Below, piece by piece: positions 1 through 10,294 of a stretch of DNA of 64,000 nucleotides. Every line of letters starts with the position of its first letter. The first letter of the stretch is position 1. The stretch is from Luteolibacter arcticus (GTDB taxonomy: Bacteria > Verrucomicrobiota > Verrucomicrobiia > Verrucomicrobiales > Akkermansiaceae): positions 186,001 to 250,000 of the forward strand of contig NZ_JAPDDT010000003.1 in assembly GCF_025950235.1 (NCBI RefSeq). The letters run 5' to 3'. A program made the translations under genes and the position numbers. A model generated the notes under the pieces. It did not search any database and was not told the DNA's origin. It saw only the letters and a program-made list of their open reading frames with translations.

Positions 1-73
1 ACCAGAAGCGTTTGCGCTTGTAGAAGCGCCTCTTCTTCGGCTTGTTCCGCGTGTTTTTTTCGCTCGTGGCCAT
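1..73 (-). CDS. Partial basic N-terminus of an unidentified protein (runs off the left edge)
   Basis: An ATG on the minus strand opens a frame that stays open for 24 codons to the window edge. The peptide is very basic and aromatic, ending in KPKKRRFYKRKRFW. Such a tail is typical of the cytoplasmic end of a single-pass membrane protein, for example a class A penicillin-binding protein, but too little is visible to name it. Its ATG overlaps the likely ATG of the methyltransferase on the other strand (shared CATG), so at most one of these two starts can be right as drawn. Confidence 0.4.
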   Translation of the reverse strand, partial: MATSEKNTRNKPKKRRFYKRKRFW

Positions 74-1205
74 GCAGGAATCCGATCGTGACTGGTCCCG
101 GACGACCTCCGGGGCCCCATCCGCATACCCGCCGGAAGGCGATCGCGCAATACCCGGCTTGGCGGACAGGCTCCGGGAGAAAATACGCGGGTCCGGTACG
201 ATTTCCTTCCCGGACTTCATGGCGGCCGCACTTTACGACCCTCAGGAGGGCTACTACGCCCGGTCGGCCGGCCAAGTGGGCAAGGCCGGCGACTTTTTCA
301 CCAGCGTCAGCGTGGGGCCGCTCTTCGGCCGCCTGCTGGCCCGGCACATCGCCGCGTGGCACCGCCAATGCGGCTCCCCGGAACGATGGCGGGTGATTGA
401 AACAGGCGCGAACGACGGCGCTCTAGCCGCCGATATCCTCGCCGGGCTGGCCCGCCTCTCCACCGATGCCGGGCTGGAATACGTGATCATCGAGCCCCTG
501 CCCCAGCTCGCCCGGATCCAGCGCAAACGCCTCGTGGAAGCCGCCGTGCTCGAAAGCGCCACCGCCCTAGCGGACGATCCCCTGCCCTCCTTCGTTCTCG
601 GGAATGAGGTCATCGACGCGTTGCCTTTCCACGTCATCGAGTCAGACGGCACCGTCTGGCTCGAGCTGGGCGTGGCGGTGGACGCCGAAAGCGGGGTCTT
701 CATCTGGCAACCGCTCGGCCCCGCGGCGGCGGAGGTCGCCGGGCACCTGCCGGTCATGCCCGCTGGCTATCGCACCGAGGTCCGCAGCGGCGTCCGGGAT
801 TTCCTGAAGCCGCTCGCCGCCGCCATGACCAAGGGCGGGCGCATGCTGTGGGTCGACTACGGCTTCACGCGCGATGACTACTACCACGAGTCCCGCACCA
901 CCGGCACGCTGCGGACCTTTTCCCGGCACCGAGCCGGCGAGGACCCGCTCGATTCACCCGGCGAGATCGACATCACCGCGCACGTCGATTTCACCGGCCT
1001 CGCCGCAGATCTCGATGCGGTCGGCGGCCAAGTCGTGCGCTTCGAGCCGCAAGGCCGCTTCCTCACCCATGTCGCCCGCCCATGGCTGCTCGAAATGGAA
1101 GGCCGCACCGACGACGACGCCAAGAAAGAGCTACGGGCCTTCCAGACCCTGACCCACCCCGGCCACCTCGGCTCGCGGTTTCACGTCATGGAAGCGGGGT
1201 TCTAA
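72..1205 (+). CDS. MidA/NDUFAF7-family SAM-dependent methyltransferase (DUF185)
   Basis: Class I methyltransferase of the PF02636 family. The mitochondrial homologue NDUFAF7 methylates an arginine in a complex I subunit; the bacterial substrate is not known. With the ATG at 72 the protein has 377 residues. The family opening motif (I-x-F-x-D-F-M-x-x-A-L-Y-D-P-x-x-G-Y-Y) lies near residues 44-62, G-D-F-F-T-S is at 73-78, and the SAM-binding glycine motif E-T-G-A-N-D-G is at 110-116. The reading frame extends upstream to a TTG at 42, but the 72 ATG is preferred. A TTG at 159 just before the conserved domain is another option, and would free space for the divergent gene at the edge. Confidence 0.85.
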   Translation: MQESDRDWSRTTSGAPSAYPPEGDRAIPGLADRLREKIRGSGTISFPDFMAAALYDPQEGYYARSAGQVGKAGDFFTSVSVGPLFGRLLARHIAAWHRQCGSPERWRVIETGANDGALAADILAGLARLSTDAGLEYVIIEPLPQLARIQRKRLVEAAVLESATALADDPLPSFVLGNEVIDALPFHVIESDGTVWLELGVAVDAESGVFIWQPLGPAAAEVAGHLPVMPAGYRTEVRSGVRDFLKPLAAAMTKGGRMLWVDYGFTRDDYYHESRTTGTLRTFSRHRAGEDPLDSPGEIDITAHVDFTGLAADLDAVGGQVVRFEPQGRFLTHVARPWLLEMEGRTDDDAKKELRAFQTLTHPGHLGSRFHVMEAGF

Positions 1206-1368
1206 CAGCTAGTCGAGGATTTGCCCGTAGGCGCACTGGTAACAGTGCGGAATGGTCCACGGCAGCCGGCTACTCCCGTGCTCCCGGAGTGCCGCGCCCA
1301 CAAAAGCGTCCGGCGCATACCAAATGCCTTTCTGGTAAAAGCGAGGAATGGTCCCCAGCAGCACACCA
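1206..1368. repeat. Intergenic palindromic repeat with GAATGGTCC motif (two units)
   Basis: The gap between the methyltransferase and the WYL regulator holds a hairpin, GCACTG-GTAA-CAGTGC at 1232-1248, followed at once by GAATGGTCC (1250-1258). A second GAATGGTCC sits at 1346-1354 after a further weak hairpin. The same hairpin-plus-GAATGGTCC layout recurs at 33.75 kb and 45.77 kb, so this is a dispersed repeat family rather than a terminator unique to this gene. No coding sequence is visible in it. Confidence 0.6.
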
Positions 1369-1414
1369 CTCCCATCTCCCATCTCCCATCTCCCATCTCC
1401 CATCTCCCATCTCC
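1369..1414. repeat. 7-bp tandem repeat (CTCCCAT), six copies
   Basis: Six exact head-to-tail copies of CTCCCAT plus four bases of a seventh. The array abuts the stop codon of the WYL regulator, so on the minus strand it would form the start of that gene's 3' untranslated region as an ATGGGAG repeat. A perfect short array like this is prone to copy-number change by slippage. Confidence 0.9.
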
Positions 1415-2380
1415 TCACACCCCCACGCCCTCCTCCACATACCGCTCCACCATCGCCAGCGCGATCTCCCCCATCTGCTCGCGCAATTCCGGCGGATGCA
1501 CCGCCTCCACCCGCCGGCCGAAACCTAACAGCCACTCCGCCATCCACGGAATCGAGAAGCTCAGCAGCTCCAGTTTCACGCGGCCGTCGCGCTGCACCTC
1601 ATCCGACACCGGCGTGCACGGCATCTCCATGCGGAAGCGCTCCAACACCTCGCGCTCCACCAGCACCGTCGCGGGCGTCAGCTCGTGGCACTCGATATTC
1701 TCGCGCAAAAATTCCTTCACCGAAAAACCCGCGTGCCCTTCGAAGCACTCGCCAAGCACCTCCCAGCGTGCCACGCGGTCGAGCCGGAAGTCCCGGAAAT
1801 CCCGCCGCACCCGACACCATGCGATCAGGTGCCACTGGCGCGAATAGAAGATCAGCCCGAGCGGCTCCACCACGCGATCGGTGAGCGCGCCGCGGTTGGC
1901 CGTATTGTAGCAGATCGCCAGGCAAAGGCGCCGCACGATCGCATCCTGAATCGGCATCAACGACTCGCGCCGCGCAGCTCCATCGTCCGGCCGCCGGAAC
2001 CACACGCCCACGGCATCCTTCAGCCGGTGCAGGTAATCCCGCTTCTCCTGCGGCAAGACCGAGCGCACCTTCAGCAAGGCCGACCGCAGCGACTGCTTCA
2101 GCGACTCATCCGCAATCTGCTCGGTCACCTCGCCGCTCATGAAAAGCGCCGCCCCCTCATCCTCCGTGAACATCACCGGCGGCATGTGATAGCCGCGCAC
2201 CAGGCTGTAACCCACCCCGGCCTCCGCAATGATCGGCACGCCCGCCTCGCCCAACGCCGAGAGATCCCGATAGACTGTCCGCACGCTGATCTCGAAATGC
2301 CCCGCGATCTGCTCCGCGGTGATCACCCGCTGCCCTTGCAGCAGCAGGATCATCCCGGTGAGTCGGTCGATGCGGTTCAT
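1415..2380 (-). CDS. WYL-domain transcriptional regulator (YafY/DeoR-like)
   Basis: A 321-residue protein with an HTH_11 winged-helix domain at residues 1-55 (sequence TAEQIAGHFEISVRTVYRDL) and a WYL ligand-sensing domain at about 140-225, including RQWHLIAWCRVRRDFRDFRL. Regulators of this layout bind DNA through the N-terminus and respond to nucleic-acid or nucleotide-type ligands through WYL. The ligand here is unknown. It stands alone, without an adjacent defence island or operon partner, so its targets cannot be inferred from context. The ATG start is well supported by the family N-terminus (M-N-R-I-D-R-L). Confidence 0.9.
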   Translation of the reverse strand: MNRIDRLTGMILLLQGQRVITAEQIAGHFEISVRTVYRDLSALGEAGVPIIAEAGVGYSLVRGYHMPPVMFTEDEGAALFMSGEVTEQIADESLKQSLRSALLKVRSVLPQEKRDYLHRLKDAVGVWFRRPDDGAARRESLMPIQDAIVRRLCLAICYNTANRGALTDRVVEPLGLIFYSRQWHLIAWCRVRRDFRDFRLDRVARWEVLGECFEGHAGFSVKEFLRENIECHELTPATVLVEREVLERFRMEMPCTPVSDEVQRDGRVKLELLSFSIPWMAEWLLGFGRRVEAVHPPELREQMGEIALAMVERYVEEGVGV

Positions 2381-2525
2381 GGTGAATTGCGGGTCCCTTC
2401 TCTGCCAGCGACCCTCAGGGCCTCAAGGCAAATTCATTTCAGGCTCATCCTGCATCGACGCATTGGATTTCCCGAGCTTGATCCTTCGCCGGGAGCCAGA
2501 GCATTGTCAGGCGTTCCAATCTAGA

Positions 2526-3068
2526 ATGCTCACACGAGAGATCATCGCCGAGGTCGAGCGCGTCGAGAACGAGCTTCACGCGAGGATTTACGATACGTTC
2601 GCCTTACGCCACGAGAGTGCCGAGAAGTGGGACGCTTGGGACGAGGCGACTTCGGACTGGCATTGCCGGACTTGCCCCACGGACATCCTGTGGGAAGATG
2701 AGTTCTTGGCCGACTTGCGGTCCTCTCAGCGACCGGCAATTGATGACGCGATCCTCTATTTGGAGGCGGACCCGTGGTATTTCAGATCGGGCTACCTCAA
2801 GGAGCGCCTGATCCGCGGCCTCAAGTCGGCCAACCTTACCGAGCAAGATCGAAGTCGTCTGCGGATTGTCGTCTGGAATATCGCCACAGGAAAAAACCGC
2901 CGCGAGTTCAGGAACTACTGCTCGCTCGCAACCGCCGTCGCCGACGCCGACTTTCTACAACGACTCGATCAGCTAACTCCCGAGTACGATAGCGCAGCCA
3001 GAGGCAAGTTTCGGTATCTGCAAAACTACCTGCGCCGGAACATGAACCAAAAAATACGACTTCCTTGA
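2526..3068 (+). CDS. Hypothetical protein, unrecognised, lower GC
   Basis: A 180-residue protein starting at the ATG at 2526; the longer upstream frame overlaps the WYL gene and reads as a shadow. It is rich in acidic and aromatic residues, with no signal peptide or membrane segment. Motifs such as EKWDAWDEATSDWHC suggest a soluble helical protein. I do not recognise the family. Codon use is visibly less GC-biased than in the neighbours (AGA, CTA and CGA codons, many A/T third positions), and the flanks carry no operon partner, which together hint at recent acquisition. It could also be a fast-evolving lineage-specific gene. Confidence 0.7.
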   Translation: MLTREIIAEVERVENELHARIYDTFALRHESAEKWDAWDEATSDWHCRTCPTDILWEDEFLADLRSSQRPAIDDAILYLEADPWYFRSGYLKERLIRGLKSANLTEQDRSRLRIVVWNIATGKNRREFRNYCSLATAVADADFLQRLDQLTPEYDSAARGKFRYLQNYLRRNMNQKIRLP

Positions 3069-3120
3069 AACCAGCGGAAAGACCTGAGCGACCCCTCTTG
3101 AGCATCACGGGACACCCCCG

Positions 3121-3579
3121 TCACACATAGTGAATCCCATGCTCCGCGCTGATCTCGACCACCCTCCCCATGTCCGGACCGCCGTCGCGATTGAACTCCT
3201 CCGCGATGCGCGCGAAGAACGCCTCAAACCCCGAGGGCGCGGTGTGGATCGTTAGCTTCATCGGCGTGTCGCCAGCATTGCGGAAGGCGTGAACAGCGCC
3301 GCGCGGAATGAAAACCGCGGTGCCCACCGGGACTTCCGTCCAGACGCCGTCCTTGAAGAACTCGGCCCGCCCATCCACTACGTAAAACCACTCATCCTGG
3401 TGATCGTGCCAGTGCGGCGGCGGACCACCGCCGGGGTCGATGACGTTCGCCGACATCGTGTAGCGCCCGCCGGTCTGCTCGCCGGTCAGGAGGAAGGCCG
3501 TCGTATCGCCAAAGGCGTGGTGGGTCCTGGCATCGGCAGGTGGGACGATGACGGGCGGAATCGCGGGAGATGGGCTCAT
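3121..3579 (-). CDS. Cupin-domain protein
   Basis: A small single-domain cupin of 152 residues. The metal-binding motif is clear: H56 and H58 (H-W-H), E63, and the second-motif H97 in RGAVHAFRN, all expected to coordinate a divalent metal inside a beta-barrel. These proteins are variously dioxygenases, isomerases or binding proteins, and the substrate cannot be told from sequence. The ATG at 3579 is chosen over a GTG one codon upstream. The gene stands alone between two convergent or divergent genes. Confidence 0.88.
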   Translation of the reverse strand: MSPSPAIPPVIVPPADARTHHAFGDTTAFLLTGEQTGGRYTMSANVIDPGGGPPPHWHDHQDEWFYVVDGRAEFFKDGVWTEVPVGTAVFIPRGAVHAFRNAGDTPMKLTIHTAPSGFEAFFARIAEEFNRDGGPDMGRVVEISAEHGIHYV

Positions 3580-3693
3580 CACTTGTCAGCCTAACGGAAT
3601 TTTCGCCCCCTACAATCCGTTGTTTCTCGTTCGGGTCCAAAGTCTCACACACTCTTTCTCGCGGTAGCGCACGGTTCCTGCTTTATACCGCGC

Positions 3694-6369
<2,676 letters not shown>

Positions 6370-6390
6370 GGCATCGCCCGAGCTTCTCCG

Positions 6391-6495
6391 TCCCAACGGG
6401 AGATTTCATTCCTCGTCCAATAGGACGGGTGATGCTACTTCGTCCAACAGGACACCTCACGCTTCCTAGTCGCGATAGGACACCTCATGCTTCTT
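6391..6495. repeat. Degenerate extra A-type hairpins upstream of the transposase element
   Basis: Several decayed copies of the CGTCC-type hairpin are strung together here: one at 6389-6401, TCGTCCAATAGGACGGG around 6413-6430, TCGTCCAACAGGACACCTCA around 6440-6460, and CGATAGGACACCTCATGC up to 6490. Two of them keep the CTCATGC or CTCACGC tail normally found beside hairpin C. They look like remnants of earlier insertions or duplications. Confidence 0.55.
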
Positions 6496-7164
6496 CGTCC
6501 CAAAGGGACGGCTCATAATAGCCTGGCACGAAGTGCCAGGTAAGAGTGCGCGCGGATCGTGTCACAACGTGACACCTCATGCGGGGTGCGGCCGTCTATT
6601 CCCACACGTACCGCTCATCCACATCGACGCCGTATTTTTTCAGCAAGGCGCGATACTCGTCTTGAAACGTGATCTTTCGATGATGCTCTTCCTGATTGGA
6701 GACGTAGTTAAGCAGTGCCTCCAATTGTGACTGGCCGACCGAGAACGACCCGTAGCCCGTCTGCCATTCGAAATGACGCGGGCCGCCCTCTTGCTCCTTC
6801 AACCACCCGGAACTGGTCTGTTTCACCTTTTGAACGAAATTCGCGATCGTCACCGTTCGTCCGAGATCGATGGCGAGGTGAACGTGATCCGCCACGCCAC
6901 CCACGCGGAAGACCTCGCAGCCGAGATCGCGACCAACGGTGGCAAGGTAGCCGAACAGATGCGGCCGGATTTCGGGCGATAGGACGGGTTCGCGGTTCTT
7001 GGTGGAGAAAACCACGTGAACCAAAATACGCGCGAGGGATTGGGGCATGGCGTAAGGATATCTTATGCCGCAAGCCGTATGAGGTGTCCCGTTGGGACAC
7101 GATGCACCGGCCCGGCCGACCTGGCACTTCGTGCCAGGCTTTTATGAGTGGTCCCGTTGGGACC
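6496..7164. mobile_element. Transposase-bearing copy of the triple-hairpin element
   Basis: Three hairpins lie on the left: A, CGTCCCAAAGGGACG at 6496-6510; B, CCTGGCACGAAGTGCCAGG at 6522-6540; C, GTGTCACAACGTGACAC at 6559-6575. The mirror set lies on the right in reverse order: C' at 7084-7100, B' at 7120-7138 and A' at 7150-7164. All have 3-4 nt loops. The single gene between them is an IS200-like transposase. In the solo copies at 9.96, 21.9 and 31.45 kb the transposase is replaced by 70-130 bp of non-coding core. This is the arrangement expected of a RAYT gene with its own REP/BIME-type repeats, or of an IS200-like element with non-autonomous relatives. Confidence 0.8.
6596..7048 (-). CDS. 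IS200-like Y1 transposase (RAYT type)
   Basis: A single-domain Y1/HUH transposase of 150 residues, the usual length for IS200 TnpA. The metal-binding HUH motif is H55-V-H57 in GGVADHVHLAI, and the catalytic tyrosine is expected at Y115 in NYVSNQEEHH. The C-terminal EYRALLKKYGVDVDERYVWE matches the common bacterial family ending. Such enzymes cut one DNA strand at the foot of a hairpin and join 5' ends through the tyrosine. The gene lies inside a mirror-image set of hairpins that recur elsewhere in the window, so it is the best candidate for the enzyme that spread them. It is intact, with no frameshift. Confidence 0.93.
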   Translation of the reverse strand: MPQSLARILVHVVFSTKNREPVLSPEIRPHLFGYLATVGRDLGCEVFRVGGVADHVHLAIDLGRTVTIANFVQKVKQTSSGWLKEQEGGPRHFEWQTGYGSFSVGQSQLEALLNYVSNQEEHHRKITFQDEYRALLKKYGVDVDERYVWE

Positions 7165-7232
7165 CAAGAGTCATCTCAATCCCCCTGAATAAAGTTTCTC
7201 CCCCGCCCCCGCCACTGCTTTCATCCCACCCC

Positions 7233-9899
7233 ATGAAGAAGGCCCTCCTGTCCCTGCTCGCCGGCCTGCTCCCATGGACCGCGTCAGCCTCGATCGGCGA
7301 GCTCCCCATCCTCCACGTCGAGACCTACACCTCCCCGTCCGCCAAGTGGCGGCTCGAAGTGGACCCCACCAACCGCGAGGGCAGCGGTCCCGGCCACTAC
7401 CGCATGACCCACGAAGGCAAGGTCGCTTGGGAAACCGAACTCCCCGTCACCCTCCACCACGCCACCGTCACCGACACCGGCATCACCGCCGGCTTCGGCT
7501 ACAGTCACGGCACACTGGGCTTCGTCAACGGCAATGGCCCCGGCACCCTCAATACCCTCCTCATCGACCCCCGCGGCAGCGTCCTCCTCGACGACGCCAT
7601 CCCGCGCGATGCCCCCCGCCCTCCCGATACCGCTCCCATCCCCAACGCCAGCGACATCATCTTCATCCCCGAAGCCGACCGCTTCGTCCTGCGCTTCTGG
7701 CATGCGTTCCTCAAGGAAAGCTGGCGCACCTACGAGCTCTCCACCGGCAAGAAACTCGACACCTTCGACCTCCACGCCACCACCCAAGCCCCCGAGGCCG
7801 CGCGCTTCATCATCGATGCCCGCCCGCTCCATGGCCTCCCCCTCATCCTCGTCCAGTGGTGGTACTCCGACGAAGACTCCGGCACGCTCTTTTCCCTCGT
7901 CGATCTCCAGGGCAAGCCCGTCTGGTCCCTCCCCCTCCCGCGCGACTACACCATCCCCGGCGACGAAAAAGCCGAGGACCGCCTCCACGACGAGATCCAG
8001 AGTGACAGCGCCATCCTCTCCATCGGCGAAGCCGGCACCTTCACCCTCCGCCTCGTCGCCGAAGCCGTGCAGGCCGACTACCACGTCACCCGCGACGGCA
8101 ATACCGACCCCGGCTGGAAAGTCAGCCGCGTCTCTAACAAACCCTACACGCCACCCAAGAAAGAGGACGACGAAGAGAAGCCCGCTCCCGCACCAGAAGC
8201 CGCCATCGCCGTTCCCCAGCTCACCCCCCTCGGCGCCTTCGAGCTCCAGGACCGCCCCACTTCCGGAGCCATCCGCGGCATCGACGAATTCGCCTTCGAT
8301 CCCGAAGGCCGCATCGGCTTCCTCCGCCGCGAGCCCGACAATGCCATCACCTTCGTCCTCGTCGACACGAAGGCCACCGTGCTCGCCGAGATTCCGCTGC
8401 CAAAACAGAAGGCCGACAGCACCGCCGAGTACCACATCGCCCCGCTCAGCACCACCCGCTGGATCCTCACCGACTCCACCTCTGACCCCGGTGCCAAAGC
8501 CCGCGCCTGGTGGCTCGATGTCGGGAAGCGCTCGCTCGATGAGATCGCCGGCTTCGACGCGCCCGCCATCAATGCCGTGCGCGCCACTCCCGATGGCGGC
8601 TTCGTGGCCCTCGCCACACGCCACCAGGAATTCAGCTCCACCGACTACATCATCCGCTTCGACGCCACCGGCAAACAGGCATGGACGCACGAGGCCTCCA
8701 GCGACAAGAAACCCGCCACCCTGCTCAGCCCCGAGGACCTCACCGTCACCACCCGCGGTGAAATCGCCGTCCTCGACAACATCCGCAACCAGATCAAGTG
8801 GTTCGCCCTCGATGGCAACCACCTCCGCACCACCGAACTCGAACAAGCCTGGAAGCGCAAGCCCGACTACGTCACCAACATCACGCCCGATACCGCCGGC
8901 GGCGTCATCGTCCAGGACTTCGAGAGCACCCCGCCCTTCGTCCGCATGCGCCCCGATGGCACCGTCGTCAACGAGCTCACCCCGAAGCGTCCCGATGGCC
9001 GGGTCATCGATGCCTACGTCGGACTACGCGCCGCCCCCGACGGCACTTTGTGGGCCTGCGATGGCGACGCCTTCATCCAGCTCTCCGACCAGGGCGCCGC
9101 CCTCCGCGACATCGGCTCGACCGCGGACGATGACACCCTGGGCGACATCGCCGCCGTCACCGCCGACGCGGCAGGCTCCCTCTACGCCATCGACCGCCGC
9201 ACCGCCGCCGTCCACGTCTTCAGCCCCGATGGCGCGAAGCTCCGCGTCTGCAAGCCCGCCAAGGACGACTTCTCGACAAACACTTGGTTAACTCACCTCA
9301 CCGTCACCAACGATGGCGGCGTGCTCGTGCAGATGGACAGTAACGACGAAGGCGAACGCTACCTCGCCTTCGGTCCCGATGGCTCACGCAAGGGCATCAA
9401 GCGGCTCGGCCTCGATGACATCAAGGAGGAGTGGTACTGCCAGCCGGCCACCGGCAACACCCTCGTGCTCGGCTACGATGCCGCCCATCTCGTCGATCCC
9501 GCGGGCAAGCAGTTGGAGAAGATCGAGCGCCAAGCCGACCGCCGGTGGTTCGAGTATCTCAGCGGCGCGGCATTCGCGGGGGACGGTTCGTTCGTCATCA
9601 ATTCGAGCTCGCAACGGCTTCGGGAGAATCACCTCACCTTCTTCGATCCGACCGGCAAGCCCCTCACCACCGTCCGCGCACAGACCGATGGCCACGCGAG
9701 ACTCGGCGGCTACACCGGCCGCCACATCACCCTCGCCGCCGAGCGTGTCGTCCGCATCCACGACCGCAATGGCAAGGTCATCGCCACCACACCGAAGACC
9801 GACGAAAATATCATGCACATCCTCGCCCGCGGTGGCAAGGAACTGTGGGTCATCGGCCTCGTGTCGCATGCCGTCACCCGCTACGAAATGCCGGAGTGA
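7233..9899 (+). CDS. Secreted beta-propeller-like protein of unknown function
   Basis: The ATG at 7233 gives 888 residues with a clear signal peptide (MKKALLSLLAGLLPWTASAS, cleavage near residue 20). The rest is a series of short beta-rich blocks of the type D-G-x-F-V-A-L-A or D-G-T-L-W-A-C-D-G-D, resembling NHL or Kelch-type propeller blades, with a proline- and lysine-rich linker near residue 310 (PPKKEDDEEKPAPAPE). No catalytic motif is recognised. Likely a periplasmic or surface scaffold or binding protein. The open frame upstream of 7233 runs into the repeat element and is not coding. Confidence 0.75.
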   Translation: MKKALLSLLAGLLPWTASASIGELPILHVETYTSPSAKWRLEVDPTNREGSGPGHYRMTHEGKVAWETELPVTLHHATVTDTGITAGFGYSHGTLGFVNGNGPGTLNTLLIDPRGSVLLDDAIPRDAPRPPDTAPIPNASDIIFIPEADRFVLRFWHAFLKESWRTYELSTGKKLDTFDLHATTQAPEAARFIIDARPLHGLPLILVQWWYSDEDSGTLFSLVDLQGKPVWSLPLPRDYTIPGDEKAEDRLHDEIQSDSAILSIGEAGTFTLRLVAEAVQADYHVTRDGNTDPGWKVSRVSNKPYTPPKKEDDEEKPAPAPEAAIAVPQLTPLGAFELQDRPTSGAIRGIDEFAFDPEGRIGFLRREPDNAITFVLVDTKATVLAEIPLPKQKADSTAEYHIAPLSTTRWILTDSTSDPGAKARAWWLDVGKRSLDEIAGFDAPAINAVRATPDGGFVALATRHQEFSSTDYIIRFDATGKQAWTHEASSDKKPATLLSPEDLTVTTRGEIAVLDNIRNQIKWFALDGNHLRTTELEQAWKRKPDYVTNITPDTAGGVIVQDFESTPPFVRMRPDGTVVNELTPKRPDGRVIDAYVGLRAAPDGTLWACDGDAFIQLSDQGAALRDIGSTADDDTLGDIAAVTADAAGSLYAIDRRTAAVHVFSPDGAKLRVCKPAKDDFSTNTWLTHLTVTNDGGVLVQMDSNDEGERYLAFGPDGSRKGIKRLGLDDIKEEWYCQPATGNTLVLGYDAAHLVDPAGKQLEKIERQADRRWFEYLSGAAFAGDGSFVINSSSQRLRENHLTFFDPTGKPLTTVRAQTDGHARLGGYTGRHITLAAERVVRIHDRNGKVIATTPKTDENIMHILARGGKELWVIGLVSHAVTRYEMPE

Positions 9900-9955
9900 C
9901 GAGGTGAGACATCTCCCGAGCTTCTTCGTCCCAAAGGGAACGCCCTATCCTTCTT

Positions 9956-10187
9956 CGTCCCAAAGGGACGGCTCATAATAGCCTGGCACGAAGTGCCAGG
10001 TAGAAGTGTGCGCGGATCGTGTCCCAACGGGACACCTCATGCTGGGAAGGGTCATGAGCAACTAGGGCGACCGCGAATCCGCCTTACGCTCCACCCTGCA
10101 TGAAGTGTCCCGTTGGGACAACGGAACCACCAGACCGCAAACCCGGCACTTTCGTGCCGGGCTTTTATGAGTGGTCCCGTTGGGACC
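9956..10187. mobile_element. Solo triple-hairpin element (A-B-C core C'-B'-A')
   Basis: Hairpins A (9956-9970), B (9982-10000) and C (10019-10035) are followed by about 70 bp of core and then C' (10106-10120), B' (10142-10161) and A' (10173-10187). Here hairpin C has the GTCCC-AAC-GGGAC arm sequence normally seen in A, which suggests exchange between the hairpins. Further decayed hairpins lie at about 9927-9939 and 10205-10235. The element fills most of the 395 bp between the propeller gene and the VWA gene. No open reading frame is credible in it. Confidence 0.8.
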
Positions 10188-10294
10188 TCGGAGCGAACCA
10201 TGTAAACTTTCGTGCCAAGCCTCCATGAGTAGTCCCATCAGAAGCGGAGAACAGCACCGCGCCGTCCTCCGCTCCTAACAAACACCACCATCAA

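Noticed and set aside
6496..6575. Hairpins A, B and C as transcription terminators
   Set aside because: No T-run follows any of them, they occur in both orientations and recur as a fixed ordered set, so they are repeat-element parts.
7284..8846. 520-codon minus-strand frame opposite the propeller-like gene
   Set aside because: Gly/Asp/Glu-rich mirror of the plus-strand gene caused by GC-rich third positions; no recognisable domain and no start signals.
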